A DNA stretch of 64,000 bases from Phytohabitans aurantiacus (GTDB lineage: Bacteria; Actinomycetota; Actinomycetes; Mycobacteriales; Micromonosporaceae). The notes under the pieces are model-generated. The model was not told the DNA's origin and made no database searches. It saw only the letters and a list, made by a program, of their open reading frames with translations. A program made the translations under genes and the position numbers. The number at the start of each line of letters is the position of its first letter. Positions within the stretch are counted from its first letter, which is position 1. The stretch is taken from contig NZ_BSDI01000011.1 in NCBI RefSeq assembly GCF_027923225.1, positions 62,001 through 126,000 of the forward strand, read 5' to 3'. Shown piece by piece: positions 26,540-34,244 of the stretch.

Positions 26540-27424
26540 ATGCACGACGACGACAAGAAATCCCCCCAGTTCGCCGCGGCATCCCCCTTCCGCCGTTTGG
26601 CGGATGTCGTATCCGACCTATCGAAGAAGAGCCGGCGGAGCACCGACCGAGTCCGTCCTTTCGTCACCGCCTACATCAACGCTCCGTCATGGGCGAGGGT
26701 CACCGTGGCCGCCAGCATGGTGGCCGCCCTCGGGGTCGCGGCGGTCACCGAGACCCGCGACGGGACCACCGAAGCGGCCTCGCCGATCGCCGGAAACAAG
26801 GCCGCGGTCGAGCGGTCGATTACGGAACGTGCGCAGCAGGCGGAAGCCGCGACGCGCTCCCAGCGGACCGCGCCCAAGCCGCCCCAGGCCGCCCCGGCGC
26901 CCGCGACGAAGGCGGCTCCCGCTCCGGCGAAGGCGGCACCCGCGCCCGCCCCGAAGGAGCCCACCCAGGTCGCGCCGGTGGCCGGCCTGTCCCAGGTACA
27001 GATGAACAACGCGCACGCCATCGTCAAGGCGGGGCTGAGGCGCGGGGTACCGCAGCGGGGCCTCGTCATCGCCGTGGCGACGGCCATGCAGGAGAGCACC
27101 CTGCTCAACCGGGCCAGCGAGGTGCTGCCCGAGTCCAAGCGGTACGCCCACCAGGGCACCGGATCGGACCACGACTCGGTCGGCCTGTTCCAGCAGCGGC
27201 CCAGCAGCGGCTGGGGTCCGGTCGCCAAGCTGATGCAGCCGGACTACGCCGCGGGCAAGTTCTACGCGGGCCTGATGCAGGTCCCCGGCTGGAACCGGAT
27301 GTCGCTGACGCTCGCCGCGCAGGCGGTACAGGTGTCCGCGTACCCGTACGCCTACGCCAAGCACGAGCAGCGGGCGGCCGCGATCGTGAACGCGCTACTC
27401 AAGGCCGGCGTCACCGGGAAGTAG
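26540..27424 (+). CDS. Membrane-anchored lysozyme-like cell-wall protein
   Basis: 294 residues. A basic cytoplasmic N-terminus of about 50 residues is followed by one membrane segment (about 53-70, WARVTVAASMVAALGVAAV), then an Ala/Pro/Lys-rich linker (about 110-150) of the kind that spans peptidoglycan. The C-terminal 140 residues read AHAIVKAGLRRGVPQRGLVIAVATAMQES, DHDSVGLFQQRPSSGWG and YAYAKHEQRA, a pattern common in actinobacterial lysozyme-fold or transglycosylase-like proteins; the Glu of MQES is the likely catalytic residue. Probable peptidoglycan remodelling function. No strong Shine-Dalgarno precedes the ATG. Confidence 0.72.
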   Translation: MHDDDKKSPQFAAASPFRRLADVVSDLSKKSRRSTDRVRPFVTAYINAPSWARVTVAASMVAALGVAAVTETRDGTTEAASPIAGNKAAVERSITERAQQAEAATRSQRTAPKPPQAAPAPATKAAPAPAKAAPAPAPKEPTQVAPVAGLSQVQMNNAHAIVKAGLRRGVPQRGLVIAVATAMQESTLLNRASEVLPESKRYAHQGTGSDHDSVGLFQQRPSSGWGPVAKLMQPDYAAGKFYAGLMQVPGWNRMSLTLAAQAVQVSAYPYAYAKHEQRAAAIVNALLKAGVTGK

Positions 27425-27483
27425 CCGGCTCCGGGCACTATGGAGGTAGGCAACCCTTGACCTCTGCCCCCCGGAGGCCCTAC

Positions 27484-28191
27484 GTGACCGACCCCACACC
27501 ACCTGTCGAAGAAGCCGTCCCGGACGGCACCGCCGAACTCCCGGCGGGGCTCTGGGACCGGATGCGCAACGACCCCCAGTACGCGCCCGAACACCTGGCG
27601 CTGGAGGCGGTGCGCCGCCTGGGCCCGCAAGCGCGGGCCTGGGCCGACCGGGCCCGAGCCGAAGGCCCCGGCGTCGACGCCGACGCGCTCGCACAGCAGG
27701 CGACCCGGAAGTTCGTCAAGCTGGCCCGGCTGTCCGGGGCAGTGTCCGGTGCCGCCGGACTGCCCGGCGCGGTGGTCGACGTGGGCGTGCTGGCGTGGAC
27801 GCAGGCCCGGATGGTCCTGCACATCGCGGCGGCGTACGGCGTCGACCCGACACACAACGACCGCGCGATCGACCTCCTGGTGCTCCAGAAGGTGCACAAG
27901 GTCGCGCAGACCGCACGGCTGGCGCTCGGCGTCGCGGCCGGGCGCGAGCGGGCGGGCGCGCTCTTCGGGCGCGCCGCGTTGCCGCTCGCCCGCACCGTGG
28001 CCAGCCTCGGCGTCAAGCTGGCCCAGATGGCCGGCGTACGCGCCGCCAAGCGACTGTTCGCCAAGCTCATCCCGGGCGCCGGCATCGTGCTCGGCACCTG
28101 GGCCAACTCGTCGGCCACCACCGACCTGGCCCGCCGCACCGTGGCGATGTACCGCCCCCGCCCAGCGATACCCCAGCAGCGCACCGCCTAA
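27484..28191 (+). CDS. EcsC-family protein
   Basis: 235 residues from a GTG with GGAGG six bases upstream; the longer open frame running back to 26689 is a shadow of the preceding gene. The central part (about 80-220) is hydrophobic and amphipathic and matches the EcsC domain: VSGAAGLPGAVVDVGVLAWTQARMVLHIAAAYG and KLIPGAGIVLGTWANSSATTDLARRTVAMY. EcsC was named from the Bacillus ecs ABC transporter operon; its molecular role is unknown. The stop codon overlaps that of the convergent SGNH hydrolase gene by four bases. Confidence 0.85.
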   Translation: MTDPTPPVEEAVPDGTAELPAGLWDRMRNDPQYAPEHLALEAVRRLGPQARAWADRARAEGPGVDADALAQQATRKFVKLARLSGAVSGAAGLPGAVVDVGVLAWTQARMVLHIAAAYGVDPTHNDRAIDLLVLQKVHKVAQTARLALGVAAGRERAGALFGRAALPLARTVASLGVKLAQMAGVRAAKRLFAKLIPGAGIVLGTWANSSATTDLARRTVAMYRPRPAIPQQRTA

Positions 28192-29042
28192 CGGAACGCG
28201 CGACCGAACGTCACCTCGGCCAGCTTGTGCTGCCCTTCCGTGTCGGGGTGGAAGTAGTCGAGCCGGTTCAGCATGTCGAGCGTGAAGCGGAACTTGTGCA
28301 CGGCACCGCCGTCGTACACGCACCGCTTCCCGTACGCCTTGCACGCCGCGGCGAGCTGGCTGTTGTACCCGTCGACCCGCTTGCCGACGGCGGCCCGGCG
28401 GTCGGCGTCGGCCTTGGCGGTCGACGTGGCGTTGGCCAGCAACGCCGGGCAGACCCCCTTACGCCACGCCTTGACCGCGCCCTCGTCCTGGTGGCCGATC
28501 TGCCACAGCCGGTTGAGATCCGGGATGCTCACCACCAGCACGCGTGCCTTCGGTAGGCCCTTCTTGAGCACGGCGAGCGCCTCGTCGACGCTGGACCGGA
28601 ACGACGCGACCGGCGTCATGTCGGCGACCGTGGCGCGGCACGCGTCGTTGGCGCCGATCAGCACCGTCACATACTCCACTTTGGACTGTACAGCCTGACG
28701 GGCCTGCGCGGTCAGGCCCGACGCCCGCGCGCCCGGCACCGAGTAGTTGAAGGCGCGGTCGTCGATCGCCTCGTTGTCCCGCTTGATCCGGCGGTAGTGG
28801 CTGTCGACGCGGGCGCTGTCACCGGTCGACCACGAGTTGCGGTGGCATTTCACCAGGGTGAGACAGGTGCCGAAGCCCGACGTGACCGAGTCGCCCAGCG
28901 CGGCCATCGACGAGGGTAGGTCACCGCGTGGCGGCGTCGAGCCCGACGGCGGGTCCGGGTCTGCCGACGCACCACCCTCTTTGCAGGCCAGCGCGACGAG
29001 CGCGGCCACTGCCAGTAACGCTGTCGTCCACCGTCGGTGCAC
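28188..29042 (-). CDS. SGNH/GDSL-hydrolase lipoprotein
   Basis: 284 residues. The GTG start opens HRRWTTALLAVAALVALAC, a signal peptide with a lipobox-like cysteine, so the enzyme is probably lipid-anchored outside the membrane. Catalytic blocks of the SGNH superfamily are visible: AALGDSVTSGFG (nucleophile Ser), a later Gly, GANDAC (Asn) and DYFHPDTEGQH (Asp and His). It should be a serine esterase or lipase-type hydrolase. Its substrate cannot be read from the sequence. It is divergent from the small membrane protein at 29100 and convergent with the EcsC gene. Confidence 0.88.
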   Translation of the reverse strand: MHRRWTTALLAVAALVALACKEGGASADPDPPSGSTPPRGDLPSSMAALGDSVTSGFGTCLTLVKCHRNSWSTGDSARVDSHYRRIKRDNEAIDDRAFNYSVPGARASGLTAQARQAVQSKVEYVTVLIGANDACRATVADMTPVASFRSSVDEALAVLKKGLPKARVLVVSIPDLNRLWQIGHQDEGAVKAWRKGVCPALLANATSTAKADADRRAAVGKRVDGYNSQLAAACKAYGKRCVYDGGAVHKFRFTLDMLNRLDYFHPDTEGQHKLAEVTFGRAFR

Positions 29043-29099
29043 ACGGACACTGTACGGGTCGGGTGTTAAATCTTTGATAACCGCGGGTAGGGAGTACCC

Positions 29100-29363
29100 A
29101 TGAAGCCGCAACCGCGCGGCGCGCGCGGGACGGTCGGGCGCCCGTACAGCGCGCTGAACCTGCGTTTGATCTTCGCGCTCTTCGGGCTTGTCTCGTGCGG
29201 CGTGCTGGCCGTGCTCACCGCGCGGGCCGACCTGCCCGTCGCGGCCGTCGTTTTGGCCGTGCTGGCTCTGGTCGCGCTCGTCGACCTGGTGGTAATCATT
29301 AAGCGCCGGGCCGCCCGGCGCCGCATCGAGCCGCCCGGCACACACCATTCACTCTTCGAGTAG
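29100..29363 (+). CDS. Small two-TM membrane protein (DUF6343-like)
   Basis: 87 residues. A short basic N-terminus with an RPYSALNLRL motif is followed by two hydrophobic segments (about 20-40 and 46-66) and a basic tail ending PPGTHHSLFE. The arrangement resembles small actinobacterial DUF6343 proteins of unknown function; this comparison is from memory and tentative. The ATG follows GGGAG closely (GGGAGTACCC). It lies 31 bp before the semialdehyde dehydrogenase gene. Confidence 0.65.
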   Translation: MKPQPRGARGTVGRPYSALNLRLIFALFGLVSCGVLAVLTARADLPVAAVVLAVLALVALVDLVVIIKRRAARRRIEPPGTHHSLFE

Positions 29364-29394
29364 CAGGGTCACCATTCGAGTGAAGGGAGCCGCT

Positions 29395-30768
29395 GTGGCA
29401 ATCGCTAGCGTCAGCCCCGCTACGGGCGAGGTGCTCAAGACGTTCGACCCCATGCCGGAAGACCGGATCGACGCCGCGCTCGACCGCGCGATGGGCGGAT
29501 TCGACAAGGTCCGGCACCTGTCCTTCAAGGAGCGCGGCGAGTGGATGCGCGCCCTCGCCGACCTGCTCGACGACGAGCGCGACGAGATCGCCGCGCTGAT
29601 GACCACCGAGATGGGCAAGACGCTGGCCGCCGCCAAGGCGGAGGTGACCAAGTGCGCGTACGCGTGCCGCTTCTACGCCGGGCGGTCCGCCGGGTTCCTC
29701 GCCGATGAGCCGGCCGATCCCGCCGCGGTCGGCGCCCACCTGGCGTACGCGCACTACCAGCCGCTCGGCCCGGTGCTCGCGATCATGCCCTGGAACTTCC
29801 CGCTGTGGCAGGTCATGCGCTTCGCTGCGCCGGCGCTGATGGCCGGTAATGTCGGCCTGCTCAAGCACGCGTCCAACGTGCCGCAGACCGCGCTGCGCCT
29901 CGAAGACCTGTTCAAGCGGGCGGGCTTCCCCGAGGGGGCGTTCCAGACCCTGCTCATCGGCTCGGACGCCGTGGAGCGGGTGCTCACCGACGATCGGGTA
30001 CGGGCGGCCACGCTCACCGGCAGCGAGGCCGCGGGCCGGTCGGTGGCCGCGATCGCCGGCCGCGCCCTCAAGAAGACGGTCCTGGAACTGGGCGGCAGCG
30101 ACCCGTTCGTCGTGATGCCCTCGGCGGACCTCGACCGGGCCGCGCAGGTCGCCGCGACCTCCCGCTGCCTCAACAACGGCCAGTCGTGCATCTCGGCCAA
30201 GCGGTTCATCGTGCACGCCGACGCGTACGACGCGTTCGCCGAGGCGTTCGTCGGGCGGATGTCCGCGATGACGCTCGGCGACCCGATGGCGTCGGACACC
30301 GACGTGGGCCCGCTCGCGACCGAGCAGGGCCGCACCGACGTCGAGGAACAGGTCGCGGACGCGAGGGAGAAGGGCGCCCGGGTACTGTGCGGCGGCGAGC
30401 GCCCCGACCGGCCCGGCTGGTGGTACCCGCCGACCGTCGTCGCCGGCATCACACCGGAGATGCGGATGTGGTCCGAGGAGGTCTTCGGTCCGGTCGCCGG
30501 GCTCTACAAGGTCGGCTCGTACGACGAGGCGGTCGCGGTGGCCAACGACACGACGTTCGGGCTCGGCGCCAACGCGTGGACCACCGACCCGGGCGAGCAG
30601 GAGCAGTTCGTGGCCGACCTGGAGTCCGGCCAGGTGTTCCTCAACGGCATGACCACGTCGTATCCGGAGTTGCCGTTCGGCGGCGTGAAGAACTCCGGGT
30701 ACGGGCGGGAACTGTCGGCACACGGCATCCGTGAGTTCTGCAACCTTAAGACCGTCTGGGTGGCCTGA
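29395..30768 (+). CDS. gabD: NADP-dependent succinate-semialdehyde dehydrogenase
   Basis: 457 residues. The GTG at 29395 is preferred to one 15 bp upstream because AAGGGAG lies six bases before it. It is an aldehyde-dehydrogenase fold protein with MPWNFPLWQVMRF (cofactor binding), the general base in LELGGSDPFVVM (about residue 229) and the catalytic Cys in NNGQSCISAKR (about 265), plus the late EEVFGPV motif. Length and sequence style match the short actinobacterial NADP-dependent SSADH group, which oxidises succinate semialdehyde to succinate in the GABA shunt. There are no GABA transaminase genes alongside, so substrate assignment rests on family resemblance. Confidence 0.85.
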   Translation: MAIASVSPATGEVLKTFDPMPEDRIDAALDRAMGGFDKVRHLSFKERGEWMRALADLLDDERDEIAALMTTEMGKTLAAAKAEVTKCAYACRFYAGRSAGFLADEPADPAAVGAHLAYAHYQPLGPVLAIMPWNFPLWQVMRFAAPALMAGNVGLLKHASNVPQTALRLEDLFKRAGFPEGAFQTLLIGSDAVERVLTDDRVRAATLTGSEAAGRSVAAIAGRALKKTVLELGGSDPFVVMPSADLDRAAQVAATSRCLNNGQSCISAKRFIVHADAYDAFAEAFVGRMSAMTLGDPMASDTDVGPLATEQGRTDVEEQVADAREKGARVLCGGERPDRPGWWYPPTVVAGITPEMRMWSEEVFGPVAGLYKVGSYDEAVAVANDTTFGLGANAWTTDPGEQEQFVADLESGQVFLNGMTTSYPELPFGGVKNSGYGRELSAHGIREFCNLKTVWVA

Positions 30769-30785
30769 ACACATAAGCTCCCCGC

Positions 30786-32354
30786 ATGGACGGGCTGCTT
30801 GAGGTCGTCATTCTGGTCGCGGTGGCGGTGCTGGGCGTAGCGCTCGCCCGCCGCCTCGGCATGCTGGCACCCATCCTGCTGGTGGTGGGTGGCCTGGCGC
30901 TGTCGTTCGTGCCCGGGTTCCCCGAGGTGCACCTCGAACCCGAGATGGTGCTCGTCGGCATCCTCCCGCCGCTGCTCTACGTCGCCGCCATCGAGACCTC
31001 GGTGCCGGCCTTCCGGTTCAACCTGCGCCCGATCCTGCTGCTCGCCGTCGGATTGGTGATCTTCACGGCGCTCGTGGTCGGCTTCGTGCTGCACATGCTG
31101 CTGCCCGAGGTGCCGCTGTCGCTGTGCATAGCGCTCGGAGCGGTGCTGGCGCCGCCCGACGCGGTCGCCGCCACCGCCATCGCCCGGCGCATCGGGCTGC
31201 CGCGACGGCTGGTCACGATCCTCGAAGGCGAGAGCCTGATCAACGACGCGACCGCACTGGTACTCCTGCGCGTCGCGACCGGCGCCGCCACCGGTGCCGC
31301 TGTGGGGTTCCTGGAGATCGGCCGCGACATCGTCATCGCGGCCGGCGGCGGCATCGCGGTCGGCGCGGTGGGCGCGGTGATCATCGGCTTCCTGCACAAG
31401 AAGATCACCGATCCGTTGCTCGACACCGCCCTGTCGCTGCTTACCCCGTTCCTCATCGTGATGGTCGCCGAGGAGATCCACTCGTCCGGCGTCGTGGCCG
31501 TGGTGGTCGCCGGCCTCTACCTCGGGCACCGGATGCCCACCCTCATGTCCGCCGCCTCCCGCCTGCAGAGCGACGCGTTCTGGCAGCTCACCCGGTTTCT
31601 GCTGGAGGGCCTGGTGTTCCTGCTGGTCGGCCTCCAGCTCCGTGACATCGTCCGCGAGCTCGACACCCCGTGGGGCGAGGTCGCGTGGATCACCGCGGCC
31701 GTCATCGGGACGCTGATCGTCACCCGCTTCCTCTGGGTCTTCCCGTCCACCTACGTGCCCCGCCTCATCCCGAGAATCCGCCAGCGCGACCCCTTCCCGC
31801 CGGTCAGCCACCCGATCGTGGTGGGCTGGGCCGGCATGCGGGGGGTGGTGACGCTCGCGGCGGCGCTCGCCCTGCCGGCCACCAGCGAGGTCGAGTACCC
31901 GCGGGACCTGTTCATCTGGCTGGCGTTCGCCGTGATCGTGGTGACCTTGGTGCTCCAGGGCGCCACCCTGCCCGCCGTGGCGCGCCGGCTCCGCCTGCCG
32001 CAGGACGAGACCACCCAGGACGCGCTCGCCGAGGCGTCCGTGCAGAACGCCGCCAGCAAGGCGGCCCGCGACCGCCTCGACGAGCTCGCCGGCGACGGCG
32101 TACCCGAACGGGTGCTCCACAAGCTGCGCGACCTCGGCGAGCACCGCGTCAACAAGGCGTGGGAACGCCTCGGCGGCGAGGGCGAGACCCCATCACGGGT
32201 GTACGGTCGACTGCGCCGCGAGATGATCGACGCCGAGCGTGGCGTGTTCCGCGCGGCACGGGACGAAGGTCGTATCCCCGAGGAGGTGCTCCGCCGGGCC
32301 CAGCGCGATCTCGACCTGGAGGAGACCATGCTGCACCGCACCGTGGAGGAGTAA
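30786..32354 (+). CDS. CPA1-family Na+/H+ antiporter
   Basis: 522 residues. About twelve membrane helices occupy residues 1-400, with family signatures LGAVLAPPDAVAATAIARRIGLPRR, LEGESLINDATALVLLR (the ND pair is ion-binding) and GWAGMRGVVTLAAALALP. The C-terminal 120 residues are soluble, charged and helical (DRLDELAGDGVPERVLHKLRDL). It should exchange cytoplasmic Na+ or K+ for external protons. The stop codon is followed after two bases by the GTG of a UBP-type zinc-finger gene, so the two products are probably made together and may work together. Confidence 0.9.
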   Translation: MDGLLEVVILVAVAVLGVALARRLGMLAPILLVVGGLALSFVPGFPEVHLEPEMVLVGILPPLLYVAAIETSVPAFRFNLRPILLLAVGLVIFTALVVGFVLHMLLPEVPLSLCIALGAVLAPPDAVAATAIARRIGLPRRLVTILEGESLINDATALVLLRVATGAATGAAVGFLEIGRDIVIAAGGGIAVGAVGAVIIGFLHKKITDPLLDTALSLLTPFLIVMVAEEIHSSGVVAVVVAGLYLGHRMPTLMSAASRLQSDAFWQLTRFLLEGLVFLLVGLQLRDIVRELDTPWGEVAWITAAVIGTLIVTRFLWVFPSTYVPRLIPRIRQRDPFPPVSHPIVVGWAGMRGVVTLAAALALPATSEVEYPRDLFIWLAFAVIVVTLVLQGATLPAVARRLRLPQDETTQDALAEASVQNAASKAARDRLDELAGDGVPERVLHKLRDLGEHRVNKAWERLGGEGETPSRVYGRLRREMIDAERGVFRAARDEGRIPEEVLRRAQRDLDLEETMLHRTVEE

Positions 32355-32356
32355 GC

Positions 32357-32614
32357 GTGATCTGTACCCACCTGGCTTCCGCTGAGGCGGCCGCGCCACA
32401 GAGCACCGATGGCTGTCAGGACTGCCTCGCCGATGGTTCCCGCGACTGGGTGCACCTGCGGCTGTGCCTGGAATGCGGCCGGGTCAGTTGCTGCGACTCG
32501 TCGCCCCGCAAGCACGCCACCGCCCACTGGCACTCGACCGACCACCCGGTGGTGCGGTCGTTCCAGCCCGCTGAGTCGTGGCGCTGGTGCTACGTCGACG
32601 AGGCGGTTGGCTGA
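32357..32614 (+). CDS. UBP-type zinc-finger protein
   Basis: 85 residues, from a GTG two bases after the antiporter stop; the frame is open upstream only as a shadow of that gene. The Cys/His pattern CTHL, CQDC, CLECGRVSCCDSS, HATAHWHSTDHP and the trailing WCYVDE match the zinc finger of ubiquitin-specific proteases, which in eukaryotes binds free C-terminal glycines of ubiquitin. Bacteria use the domain in other contexts, sometimes fused or adjacent to Na+/H+ antiporters. The very tight coupling suggests a cytoplasmic accessory or regulatory role for the transporter. Confidence 0.85.
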   Translation: MICTHLASAEAAAPQSTDGCQDCLADGSRDWVHLRLCLECGRVSCCDSSPRKHATAHWHSTDHPVVRSFQPAESWRWCYVDEAVG

Positions 32615-32639
32615 CTTTCCGCTTGGGTAGAACCGTGGC

Positions 32640-33596
32640 ATGACGGTGTACGGCATCCACGCCTCCCACGAGCAGGTCCACCCCCGCGCCCTGCTCGACG
32701 CGGTGGTCACCGCCGAGCGTGCCGGCTTCGGCGCCGCCATGTCCTCCGACCACTTCTCACCCTGGAGCGCCCGGCAGGGCCATTCCGGGTACGCGTGGTC
32801 GTGGCTCGGCGCCGCGCTGGCCTCCACCGACCTGCCGTTCGGCGTGGTGACCGCACCCGGCCAGCGCTACCACCCGGCGATCACCGCGCAGGCCATCGCC
32901 ACCCTCGGCGCGATGTTTCCCGGCCGCTTCTGGGCCGCCCTCGGCACCGGCGAGGCCAGCAACGAGCACATCACGGGCGACGGCTGGCCCCGAAAGAGCC
33001 TCCGCGCCGCCCGCCTGCGCGAGTGCGTCGACGTGATCCGCGCGCTGCTGGCCGGCGAGGAGGTCAGCCACGAGGGCCTGGTCACCGTCGACCGCGCCCG
33101 CCTCTGGACCCGCCCCGAGGAGCCGCCGCCCCTGGTCGGCGCCGCTGTGAGCGTCGAGACCGCCCTGTGGTGCGCCACCTGGGCCGACGGCCTGATCACC
33201 GTGAACGCCCCACTCGACCACCTACGCCACATGATCGACGCGTACCGCACGGCCGGCGGTCGCGGCAGGCTGTGCCTCCAGGTCCACCTGAGCTGGGCTC
33301 CCGACCCGGACGAGGCGGCACGAATCGCGCACGAACAATGGCGCAGCAACGTGTTCGCGCCGCCGGTGAGCTGGGACCTTGAACTGACCGAGCACTTCGA
33401 CGAGGCGTCCCGCTTCGTGACCCGCGAAGAGGTGGCGAAGGTCGTCAACATCTCCTCCGACCTGTCCCAGCACGCCGACTGGATCCGCTCGTACGCGGAG
33501 TTGGGCTTCGACGAGATCTACCTCCACCAGGTAGCCCAGGACCAACGCCCCTTCCTGGACGCCGCCGCCGAAAAACTCCTCCCGAACCTCTCGTGA
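32640..33596 (+). CDS. LLM-class flavin oxidoreductase (TIGR03885-like)
   Basis: 318 residues in a luciferase-like TIM-barrel fold. Diagnostic segments are YGIHASHEQVHPRALLDAVVTAERAGF, MSSDHFSPWSARQGHSGYAWSWLGAAL, GRFWAALGTGEASNEHITGDGWP and the C-terminal GFDEIYLHQVAQDQRPFLD. It matches the group named TIGR03885, probable flavin-dependent oxidoreductases whose cofactor (FMN or F420) and substrate are unsettled. It begins 25 bp after the zinc-finger gene. Its TGA stop is the first three bases of palindrome family E copy 2. Confidence 0.82.
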   Translation: MTVYGIHASHEQVHPRALLDAVVTAERAGFGAAMSSDHFSPWSARQGHSGYAWSWLGAALASTDLPFGVVTAPGQRYHPAITAQAIATLGAMFPGRFWAALGTGEASNEHITGDGWPRKSLRAARLRECVDVIRALLAGEEVSHEGLVTVDRARLWTRPEEPPPLVGAAVSVETALWCATWADGLITVNAPLDHLRHMIDAYRTAGGRGRLCLQVHLSWAPDPDEAARIAHEQWRSNVFAPPVSWDLELTEHFDEASRFVTREEVAKVVNISSDLSQHADWIRSYAELGFDEIYLHQVAQDQRPFLDAAAEKLLPNLS

Positions 33597-33707
33597 TCAG
33601 GGCGTCCCTCAAGTCGCCCTAACGACTTGAGGGATGAACGGTCCGAGTCGCTGCGCGGCGCCTGCGCACGATGGGTAGGCGACTCGGACTGTTCACAGCC
33701 CTGATCA
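33594..33707. repeat. Branched palindrome (family E, copy 2) at a convergent junction
   Basis: The outer stem TGATCAGGGC (33594-33603) pairs with GCCCTGATCA (33698-33707). Inside it are two further hairpins: CCCTCAAGTCG with CGACTTGAGGG (33606-33633), perfect 11-bp arms with a six-base loop, and a 15-bp arm pair at 33636-33650 and 33680-33694 with one mismatch. The first 23 bases are identical to the left arm at 24329. The element supplies the stop codon of the LLM gene and ends 6 bp before the convergent DUF3307 stop, so it probably terminates both. Confidence 0.75.
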
Positions 33708-33713
33708 CGAAAC

Positions 33714-34151
33714 TTAGAGGCGGGCGATCATGAGGGCGGAGATCAGGAGGGCTAGCCAGTGGAGGGCCTGGTCGGCCACGTACATGCCGGAGACCGGAGT
33801 CGTTTGTTCGGCGAAGGCGGGGGAGCGGGTCAGGCGCAAAATATGGCGTACCGGGAAGCGCAGGTCGAGCACCGCGTGAGTCACCACGCTGAACGCGAGC
33901 CCCGCCGCCACGCCCGTCGGCGACAGTGAGACGTCCAATGTGTACGCCGTGACGGCGAGCACGCCGAAGACGGTCAGGTGGTAGCTGGTGATGTGTCCGG
34001 CGAGCGCCCGCGCCCCGGCCCAGCCGCCCATCGACTTGCATATGGCCTGCTTGTCGGTCTGCGCGACGTGATCGCCGACCTGGTGGCCTATCAGCATCGC
34101 GAGCAGCGCCACGAGGAACGTCGTCTGCACGCCAAACTGCTCGCCTGTCAT
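33714..34151 (-). CDS. DUF3307-like integral membrane protein
   Basis: 145 residues with about four membrane helices. The first carries a His and Asp pattern (LIGHQVGDHVAQTDKQA) typical of DUF3307 proteins; later segments are AGHITSYHLTVFGVLAVTAYTLDV, GLAFSVVTHAVLDLRFPVRHIL and YVADQALHWLALLISALMI. Conserved His and Asp residues inside or beside helices suggest a metal site or intramembrane chemistry, but no function is established. It stands alone, convergent with the LLM gene and divergent from the Nramp-like transporter gene. Confidence 0.7.
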   Translation of the reverse strand: MTGEQFGVQTTFLVALLAMLIGHQVGDHVAQTDKQAICKSMGGWAGARALAGHITSYHLTVFGVLAVTAYTLDVSLSPTGVAAGLAFSVVTHAVLDLRFPVRHILRLTRSPAFAEQTTPVSGMYVADQALHWLALLISALMIARL

Positions 34152-34244
34152 CTACGCATACTGCGTGAAGACTCAGGTTTGTTTCTGCGTGCTAGCTGAC
34201 AGTTTGCGGGAATGTGTCGGACGTCGCCTGGGTATTGACGATCC

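Noticed and set aside
30504..32144. A 546-codon open frame antisense to the Na+/H+ antiporter
   Set aside because: It is rich in Arg, Gln, His and Asp, like a typical codon-shadow, and the plus-strand frame is a clear antiporter.
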